A stretch of DNA of 64,000 nt from Vibrio tubiashii ATCC 19109 (lineage in GTDB: Bacteria; Pseudomonadota; Gammaproteobacteria; Enterobacterales; Vibrionaceae): the NCBI RefSeq assembly GCF_000772105.1, contig NZ_CP009354.1, positions 992,001 through 1,056,000 of the forward strand. The letters run 5' to 3'. The notes under the pieces are model-generated. The model was not told the DNA's origin. It saw only the letters and a list, made by a program, of their open reading frames with translations, and searched no databases. The position numbers were made by a program, and so were the translations under genes. This document shows, one piece after another, positions 44,352-54,500 of this stretch. Position 1 is the first letter of the stretch, and the number at the start of each line of letters is the position of its first letter.

Positions 44352-45332
44352 TTAAGATTTTGGGAGGCCAAGTCTTGCATGAGACAGAGCTTGAATCAAT
44401 TCAGTGCGTTCTTTCTGTGTTGCAATGAGTTTTTTAGGGTCGGTTATTGTATAAAGATTGGGGGCAGTATGTCGCTCAAAGTTGACATGTTTCCCATTGA
44501 GGATCAATTCAATGTGCAAGTGTGGGCCTGTTGTTCTACCGCTATTACCTGAACGTCCTATTTCTTGTCCCTGTGAAACTCGGTCACCTGTTTGGACTGA
44601 TCGTTTTGATAGATGAAGATATCTAGATACTGCGCCATCCGAGTGTTGGATGTTTATGTAATGACCTGCAAAGCGGTTGTATCGAGACTTAATTACACGT
44701 CCGTCAGCGATACTATGAATGGGAGTCCCTACAGGAACAGCATAATCCGTCCCTAAATGGGGCATAACTCGATTGGTAATTGGGTGAAGACGCTTAAGAC
44801 TAAATTCTGAGCTTACTTTATAGGTGTTACTTAGAGGGTATTTATAGGCATTTTTACTATCCACCTTCTCTCCAAATTGATTCAACGCCTCGTTGTTTTT
44901 ATTAGTGCTAATAAAAAAATCACTTTCACTGCCATTGTAGTAAAAAGAACGGATTGACCTTTCATTATGATTATTGTTATTTAGCTTAATAGCAAATCGG
45001 TCTCCTTTTTTTACAGATCCTATAATATCGAACTCATCTCCAATTAAATTTAGTAACGTGGTGATTTCTTTGTTTGATAGTCCGGAGTTTAATATTGAGT
45101 TAACAAATGAGTAATCGATGGAACCAGTTATGATGCTCTCACTTTTGGGCAGGGCGCGAGGGAGAGAGTCTGTGTACTCATCAGAAACCGTCAGGTGTCT
45201 AGGAGCCTCGAGATCATAATCTGGACTAAGCGTGTATCGTGTAATGGAAACACCTATAACCAATGCTACTGAGGTGACAAAAAGAGCCAAGGCAATATTA
45301 TTACTGTTTTGTCGAAGTATTAAGCTAGTCAT
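44352..45332 (-). CDS. M23 zinc endopeptidase, MepM/Shy-like
   Basis: 326-residue peptidoglycan hydrolase. An N-terminal membrane anchor (about 13-31) is followed by a Csd3/OapA-like domain (about 70-118, SNKEITTLLNLIGDEFDIIG) and the LytM/M23 domain with zinc ligands H192 and D196 (PHLGTD) and H273 in GPHLHIEL, plus catalytic H240 (YLHLS). Probably cuts D,D cross-links, like MepM or Vibrio Shy enzymes, for sidewall growth. All catalytic residues are present, so it should be active. It is shorter than ShyA and has no LysM domain visible. Weak Shine-Dalgarno. Divergent from the giant lipoprotein gene. Confidence 0.88.
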   Translation of the reverse strand: MTSLILRQNSNNIALALFVTSVALVIGVSITRYTLSPDYDLEAPRHLTVSDEYTDSLPRALPKSESIITGSIDYSFVNSILNSGLSNKEITTLLNLIGDEFDIIGSVKKGDRFAIKLNNNNHNERSIRSFYYNGSESDFFISTNKNNEALNQFGEKVDSKNAYKYPLSNTYKVSSEFSLKRLHPITNRVMPHLGTDYAVPVGTPIHSIADGRVIKSRYNRFAGHYINIQHSDGAVSRYLHLSKRSVQTGDRVSQGQEIGRSGNSGRTTGPHLHIELILNGKHVNFERHTAPNLYTITDPKKLIATQKERTELIQALSHARLGLPKS

Positions 45333-45526
45333 TGATTCTGAGGCTGAGGATTAAGAAAGAGTTGATAGGGATTATAATATTTTGAAAAAAATTTACACTC
45401 GTCTTGCCATAATTAGTGTGTTTTAACTAATTAAACAATTATACGTACCGGATTATTCAGTGCGGCGATGTGGAATTTGACTGTTCAAGTAGTTTTTTTG
45501 TCAGATAAAGTGGTTTTTTTGCCACG

Positions 45527-45554
45527 TTGAGATATTTTTTGACGATAATATAAT
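45527..45554 (+). promoter_or_regulatory. Promoter of the giant lipoprotein gene
   Basis: TTGAGA (45527-45532) and a perfect TATAAT (45549-45554) with a 16 bp spacer. The start near 45561 gives a leader of about 23 nt with no Shine-Dalgarno before the ATG at 45584. Confidence 0.6.
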
Positions 45555-45583
45555 CGCGGAAAAATACACTTCGCCAAACTATT

Positions 45584-48500
45584 ATGTTCACTAAAAATAT
45601 ACTGAAACTCTACCTTAGCCTTCTGGCCGCGTCATTAATATTAACCGCTTGTGGTGGCGGTGGTGATGGAGGTAGCGACAATACCCCTCGCGCTCGTGAA
45701 ACAGGAATCATTTACGGAAATGTTTTCGATGCTCCAGTTTATGGTGCAACAGTTAACGTTTGGGAATATGACGACGGGAAGCTAGGCAGAAAATTGGCGA
45801 GTGCAACCACAGATTCTGTGGGGAACTACAAACTAGAATTTGAAGCATCGTCTCGTCCATTATTGGTTCGCTCTGAAGGGGGAGGATACACCGACCCATT
45901 GACCAAAGAGACAGTTTCAGTAAGTAATGGCAATGTTCTTAAGCTCGATGCAGTAATCAATTATAGCGAAGGCAAGACTCATAGCTTGATGCTCACTCCA
46001 TTGACGAACATAGCAGCGGGTCTAGCAAAGTACAAAATCTCAAAAGGTGAAGCAGGTTCCAGTGCAATTTCTTCCGCGATAGGAAGTGTGAACACAATGT
46101 ATGGTTTTAATGTCAATGAAACCTTACCGATTGACATCACCAAAGGTGGTCAAAGCGGGTACGCAACTCCAGGACACCAGTACGGGGCTTTACTTACAGC
46201 CTACTCGTCACTGTCTTACGACATGATTAAAAAGCATGGTAACTCTGACAATGTCTATACTTCCATGCACCTTGCCGATATTCAATATAGAGATGTAGTT
46301 GCTGACGGCTTGCTCAATGGTGAAGAGATCAGCCCAATAACAGGCGGGCTAACGAAATCAACGTTTGGTCAAAAAAAGATCACTAGTGATGTGTATACAA
46401 ACGAGCTTTCCCAACATGTTTTAATTGTAGTGAATAACCCAGACCTGAATGTATCTGGCACATCTGGCGATGATTATGTTGAATTTAGTAAACAGTTGAA
46501 TGGACAGGGTACGAATGGAAACAGCGGTGGCCTAATCCCTCCTAGAGATGAAACTCAGATAGATACCACTGCGCCAAGTGCTACCCGAGTTGGAAGTGAG
46601 GTGTTAGCAGGCAAAGATAAAGTTGCTATCGCTTTAACTGACGAAGTCGGTGTGAAGGATGTGTCAGTTTATATTCAGTATGAACTGAATGGATCATGGT
46701 CAAGTGAATATCAATGTGATGACTTGCAATCTTCAGGAAGTCAGTTTTGCTCGATCGTCTTTGATGAGTTTAAAGCAGGCCTACGTGAAACCAAAATCAA
46801 CGTAAATATTGATACCGCAGCTATTGATAGTGTTGATGTTGATAGCAGTACAGGTTTATCAAATGTAACGGGTGCTCGTTTGGTTGCCTATACATCAGAT
46901 GTTTTAGGCAACGCACTGGTAGCCGGAAGTGATAATGGGCATTTAATTCCGTTCAAATGGGATAACAATGATCCTGTTATTGAAATTACCTCAAGTACTA
47001 CCATCAAGAAGGAAGATACCGACTACGTACTTAAAGGTATTGTGAAAGAGCCACCTGAAGAGCTAGCTTCTGTGACGGTGTCGTTTAAAGGAGGTTTACC
47101 AACAGCATTGGATTGTGTTTCAGCCAACTCCGGTAAAGCTTGTGAGTTCAGCAATAACTATAAAACCTCAGATTTTCTATCAACCACACCGTTTGAGGTT
47201 CGCGCGACAGACCAAAGAGGTAATGTAGGAATCGAGCCTTTTGAGGTACGTCAGGATGATCAAGAGCCGACTCAAGACCTCTCCTTCCCAGAAGGTGCAC
47301 CTATGAACTTTGTTCATGTCGATGTATCTGGAGAAAGAACCACCATTGAAGGCCCTTATAATCAAGATACTTATACACAAGATAATGTTCAGACTAGCCA
47401 AGACTACTTAAAGATCGATTATATCTATGCGAGCGAAGGCATAAAGAAGGCGATTCCTAATACTGACTTTAAGAACTTTAACCCTAGTGTGCTGAAAGAA
47501 AACAAAATCCCTTATCTACGTGTCAGAGTGTTCGACATTAATAGCAGTACAGTACTAGGTTCGAGTGCAGACGATTTAACATTAACGGTTAAATATTACG
47601 TAAGCGCCAAAAATGATGGTAACTATACGTATAAAGACCAAATCAAGAATAAAGCGGCGGATGGCACTGCCAATATCCCACATGAGACAATTGTAAAAGA
47701 GAATGGTCGAGTAGAAGAAATGATCTACTATGTACCATTCGTGAGAGAAATACTTGGCTCCAGTTTTAAGAGCGCGTCAGAAAACAGCAGCCATATGATT
47801 ACCATTCAAACGCAAGATGGTGCTGGCAACGACAGCCAGCCGCTGAATATCTATTTTCGCAGTAGTTTTGACTTGCCAACGATGAAGGTCGTGACGCCAT
47901 TCATTGGAGCGCGAGTACAGTTGGAGGGCCTAGCTCCATCTGGAGAGTTTACATCATTGGCAAGTTGTACGACTCAAACTAGTCAAACGAAAACAGAACT
48001 TGATGTCGCCTCTTGTGAAGCTACAACTGACCTAGTCAATTACGACTTTATGCGAGTAAGGCTCATCGGTGTTGAGGGCGCTGCGCCACATTACTATCAG
48101 TGGAAAAACGATCCAGGCGCAAAGCAGGAAGTTAAACTCAATAACGCTAACATTGGCGCATATTTTAAACTCAACGGTTCGCAGACATTTTATCTAACAG
48201 AATTATCAACTTATCAAACGGGATTGTTCGACTACCAGTGGAATAAGCTCGCAGCAGGTGGAAAAACTTCTGCACGCGCCATTGAAATTTTGGATGATGT
48301 AAAAGAAGCATTGGCGGGTCGCTATAACAACTCGTTTTTTGGGTTTGATCCAACGGTTACCCCCTATGCAACTAATGAGATGTTAGCTAATGCGATTCCT
48401 AAGAACCCTTCCAATGACTACTTACATCGTTTCCTCGTTGAAGGGTTTGAGAAATTGGCACAACAAACACCGTTATACAATTCTGTGGACTTCTCGTCAG

Positions 48501-51500
48501 CGGTCTATGATGACTTTAGCTATGACGGTAAAGCCAATGGCATGGGTGCTGGTAATCGCCAGATTGTACTTGATCTCTATAAGTTCGGCCCTGATACATA
48601 CCGAAAGCATTTGGCTCAACATTACTACGATATTATGACGAGCAATGGAATAGAATCTAACGTCGCGCAAGCCTACGCTGATGTCATTTCCAAAGCTAAC
48701 CCAAATTTGGATGGAACTCCTATTTTTGATAAAGAAGGAGAAAGTATTGATAAGCTTCCTCCTCAGCCGACTATCGTGATCCAAAGTGGCAGAGAAACCA
48801 CTGTTGGAAGTAAGCGTTATGTTGCTGGCCAATTGGAATCAAAAATTATACTGGAGGACCCTTCTGGCATCGATACAAAAGATGGGAGTCAACCTAAGTT
48901 TGTCACTAGATGGTACAAGCAAGGTGACCCAAATACCCCGATCGATTTAGATCTTGAAATAACTGAAGGCGGAGCGAGTACGAGCTATCGCAAAGAGTAT
49001 GGGTTCACTCTAAATACACAGTCTACTAATTTACCAGGTATTGTTGAATTTGCGTTGGAAACTAGTGCAAAAGACTTGCAAGGTAACGCCTATGGTTATG
49101 ATGGTAAAGTCCCTCACTTACAGTCACTCTACGTCGATAATGACTACCCTAAAGCGAGTTATGTATTACCGAATGGCATTGAGTCTGATGAAGTCTATCT
49201 GAATGCAAGCTACGTACAGGAGTTGACGTTTAAGGTCGAAGATACAGTCGGTGATAAGTTGGATCAAAGGGGACTAACTTTTTCAAAGTTAAGTGGGGAG
49301 AAAGTCTCTTTCACACACGATCTGTTTTCTAGCAACACGAATGAATTCTTTAAAGCCAAACTCTGTACCGGTACTCGTTGTGCAGAGCAAGGCAAAATCA
49401 TCTACCCAGGTGAAGGTGAATGGTTAGTATCCGTATCGGCTGAAGACCACCTTGGTAATAAAGTTACTGACGGGACCTCTTCAGCACCGAAGTTTAAGGT
49501 ATTAATTGATTCGAAGGCACCGGTTGTCAATGGAAAAGTGATTTCCAATCGTCTAGGTGGAAATGCAGCTTGGACGCCTGATATTAGCTGGGGATTAAGT
49601 CCGGGTAAGCAAGTTGACGTTTTACTGAAAACGGGAGCTGGCAAGCTCGTGAACCTGAAGCACTATGAGGTTGAGCCTCCAACCAGTGATGAACCTTATT
49701 TGTTCGGAACACAGCCAGACGTTAGAGTTCGGTTGATTCCTACGGCTTTCGACTATAAGGAAACAAATACGTTCAAGGTGGTCGCAGCGAACAGCGCTTT
49801 CCCTGCGAGTACAAGTGAAGGAGAGTTTGAGTTTAAAGTCGACAATAAAGGCCCAGATATTGTTTTAGATAGCCCATGGATTTCCGACGCAGTCTCAAAA
49901 GAAAGCTATGTAATGGGTCGTAAATTTAATATTAGATTCAGTTCTGTGACCGACGATTCAGAAGTGAAAACGGTTTCTCTATGGCAGGATGGAAAAGATA
50001 CTGCCTTATATACCCTCGAGCCTAAGAACCCTAGTCAGCCATTTGAAATGTCTATTGGGACTGATCAGAGTGATCAAATTCAGTTAGACCCAGACGATAA
50101 ATCAGTCAAACTGATTGTAAAAGCGACAGATGAATATGGTTTTGTCTCTGAGTCTCAGCCAAGCAAAATATTGCTAGATAGAGAAGGCCCTACGTTATCT
50201 TTACATGGCTATAAGCCAGAGCGTGAGGATATTTACTACCTTGGTAAATATGTATTTGACGTGATTGCTGAAGACCTTGATAAAGAAGGTGTACCTTCAT
50301 TGGCTGGTGTGAACAAAGAGAGCTTGGAATACTGGACGTATACAGATATCCCACCTCAGACTGAAACCGGAACAAAAATCGGCGAGACGCTGAAGTTACC
50401 TTTGGGTGACTTGAAAGATGGTGATAACTGGGTACGTCTAAAAGGTAACGATGTTCGAGGAAATACTTCTACGTCTGACTTTAAAGTTAAAGTTCACAAC
50501 AGCATGCCTAGTATTAAGTCTTATGCGTTAGCGTACAAAGATGATCAGACGAATATTGACGGTGCAATTACTCGTGACGTTCCAGTCGTCGTGACGATGG
50601 AAGTAGAGGACGTAAGTGGTATTGATAAAATTGAGGCGACTTATAAACACTCTGCTCAACCGCAGTCTTCCGATCTTGCTTTCATAGAGATTTCGAAAGG
50701 TAAGTATCAGGCTGAATTGTCACCTGCAGACCTTCCAGAAGATGGAAGGTACGACCTTAGAATTAAGGTTTTCAATAACGTGAAATATAACGCGGAGTCT
50801 GATCGTAAAGTTAATGACTTTACAAAAACGATGAGCGTGCAAAGACAAGGCGTTGACCTTACTATAGCGACGCCACATCCGTTCCAAAGTCATATCTCTG
50901 GCCCTGAGTTATCGGTAACGTTTAATTCTGTTGGAGAAGTGAAAGCTAAGACTTTAGAGTGTTGGGTGAGAGAAAACTACACTTCGGATAACGCACCATC
51001 TGATAGTTACGCGTACTCGGGTGTTATTGATAACCCTCAAGAACCTTATTCTTGTACTGTTAGAAGTGACCGCAGTATGTCGACCGACCCAGTAGTTCTG
51101 ATAACTAGAACTATTGGTACCAATGATAAATCTACAGTAAAAAAATTCCGCTTTAATATGGTCGATACAGATGCGCCGGTTGTTAAGCATGGTGATACGT
51201 ACCAATTTGTTGGTACTGAAGTTTCTGATGACTCTCCGGATGGGACAAACAAAATGCTTCAATTCTCGTTAGACTTTGAAGATAAGTTATCTGGAGTAAA
51301 CACCTCTAATAAAGATGCTTACCCTAAACTAGTTAGAAACCGCGGAAATATGGCCTTTACTCCTCAAACCTGTACTACGCAAACAGAAGGTAAGACGTCA
51401 TGTACTTACATTGAAAAGTACAGTGATGTTATTGATGGTTTAAGTTCTAGTCACGACTACAAAATTAAGAACTTGACCGACATTGCGGGGAATGTAGCTG

Positions 51501-54500
51501 CTGACCATAGCTTGACGTTGTTACTCCCTACTGTTAATCCGACTGTTGAAATTCTAAGTCCTCAGACGGATTCGGTAATTGACGGGCAGCAAGAACTTAG
51601 AGTGTCATTTAAAATCAAACGCAACGACAATTCTAGGTTAGATAATATAACAGCTAACGTAGGTGGTACGTCATATAACAAGAGAGATAACGATGACATG
51701 TTCTCCGACCTTAAGGTATGCGGAACTGGAGATTTGGCTGGTTATGATTGCTCGACGTTCTCTACCCAGTTGTCTAAAGATACTGATGGTAAAACATTGA
51801 AGGTTAGCATTTCTGCCATTGATGTATGGTCGAATAAAAGTAGTGATAGTATCAATGTCAAAGTTGATCAATCACCACCTACTATTGGCGAAGAGGTATT
51901 TATTACTCAGTCAGGGTCCGACAAAATTCGTTTCAGATTTAACATTAAAGATGAGGTAAGTGGCCTAGCCAAAGTTAAGTACGAAGTTCTTAACCCTTCA
52001 TTTGAAGAAGAAAAACTGACGGATATGGACTACTTTGAGTTAGATAAATCACAGCTTGAAGGTATTGATAGCATTCAAGTGCGCATATATGCGACTGATA
52101 AAGTGAACTTGACCACTTCAGCTTCTAAGACTGTCGATATTAAGACGCCGGAAGTTACGGTGAGTTTTGAAGGCATTACCTCATTAGATGGTGGCAAGCT
52201 ATTACTTAAAAACAACAGCCAGAGTTTTACTATTACGACAGTTGATAAGGAAGGTATAAGGGCTTCTCAATATAGCTTAGAACTAGTCCCAAGCACTGGA
52301 GACAGCTTGAAATATACTGGTAACATTAACTCATCAAGTGCTAATGGCACGATGAACTTTACGGTTAATGATCAAGCTGCTTATACCTTTAAGGTAGCCG
52401 TAACGGATTCTATTGGTAGACAAGTGAAGAGCTTCAAGCTTTTCAATGGTAATTACGATGATACAGGCATTCCTACCATTGTTGACCATGAGCTACCAAC
52501 GGTTTCGATAGCAAGCGCGACGCAGCTATCCCAGGTTCCTGATAACGGTAGATATCAGCTAGATGTCACAGCACATGTCACTGACAAGAATTTGAATGTG
52601 GTCAGCTCATTTGCAGATAATGGTAGCGGACGCTTTAACCCTCAATCAGTCACAAAGCCTACTAACGAGTCGGATCCTTATGTATTCCACTACCTTCTTG
52701 CGCCGGGGAGTTATACGTTCAATGTGAGCGCCACTGATCTAGCAAATCAGAGCGCTGAACGTACGATTGGCGCGAAAGTTGAGGCAGCGACAATCCCGAC
52801 CCTAGCAATCTCGACATCAGCTACTCCCCCTCTCGCGGGAGGGGAAGAGGCGACTCTAACGTTTAAATTTTCTGAAGAAGTCAAAGATTTTGACTTCTCA
52901 GATGTAAAGCTTACTGCGAGTGATAGTGGGGGTATTGGTCAGCTGAAACAAGAAACTTGGGCGACAGCTGACAATATTACTTGGACGGTTAAGTACTTAA
53001 GTCCAGTCGGCGAAAACAAAAATATAACGATACGGGTTGATGATAATAGTTACCAGAGCTTAAACACTATCCCCGGAAAAGGGGATAGTTTGCTTTTGGG
53101 GGTTGAAGGCGTTTTACCAACCCTTACCAATGCGAGCTTTACTCCGGGTTACCAAGCCATTGGTCAAAGCGTTGATGTGAGACTGGAGTTTGATAAAGAG
53201 CTGCAGTCTGCGACCGCGACCTTAGGCGGCACGACCATCAGTTCACTGGCGGCGACGGCAGACAAAAAAGTGTGGACAGGTAACGTCATGGTACCGAACA
53301 GCGTTGACCGCAGTGTGGGACTCGTGGTGAGCAACTACACCGATACACTAGGTAACGTAGGCGATGATAACACCTCACACGCGTTACCGATTACCCCGAC
53401 TATTGCGATTGGCAGCATTAATGGTGGTAATACGGTAAACGCTTCGGATGCAGCAGCGGTGGCTATTATTGGTAGCAGTACGCGTTTTGCATCGGGTGAA
53501 TCGTTAACGGTTCAAGCGAGTGACACGAACGGTGGTAAAACCCCAGAAACGACCGTCAATGTATCAGCTGACGGTAGCTGGAATGTGAACCTAGACATGA
53601 GTGCGCTGCAAGACGGCCAAATTACCGTGACGGTAAAAGGGGAGAACAACCTGAATGCGGTGGCGACGCCAGCAACAGGCACGGTGCAAATGACCCGAGC
53701 GAAGCCAAGCTTAACGGCGGCGACCTTTACACCGGGTTACCAAGCCATTGGTCAAAGCGTTGATGTGAGACTGGAGTTTGATAAAGAGCTGCAGTCTGCG
53801 ACCGCGACTTTAGGCGGCACGACCATCAGTTCACTGGCGGCGACGGCAGACAAAAAAGTGTGGACAGGTAACGTGACAGTACCGAGCAGCAGTGACCGCA
53901 GTGTGGGACTCGTGGTGAGCAACTACACCGATACACTGGGTAATGTAGGCGATGACAACACCTCACATGCTTTACCGATCACCCCGACTATTTCGATTGG
54001 TAGCATTAATGGTGGTAATACGGTAAACGCTTCGGATGCAGCGGCGGTGACTATTATTGGTAGCAGTACGCGTTTTGCATCGGGAGAGTCGTTAACGGTT
54101 CAAGCGAGTGACACGAACGGTGGTAAAACCCCAGAAACGACCGTCAATGTATCCGGTGATGGTAGCTGGAATGTGAACCTAGACATGAGTGCGCTGCAAG
54201 ACGGCCAAATTACCGTGACGGTAAAAGGGGAGAACAACCTGAATGCGGTGGCGACGCCAGCGACAGGCACGGTGCAAATGACCCGAGCGAAGCCAAGCTT
54301 AACGGCGGCGAGCTTTACTCCGGGTTACCAAGCCATTGGTCAAACCGTTGATGTGAGACTGGAGTTTGATAAAGAGCTGCAGTCTGCGACTGCGACTTTA
54401 GGCGGCACGACCATCAGTTCACTGGCGGCGACGGCAGACAAAAAAGTGTGGACAGGTAACGTCATGGTACCGAGCAGCAGTGACCGCAGTGTGGGACTCG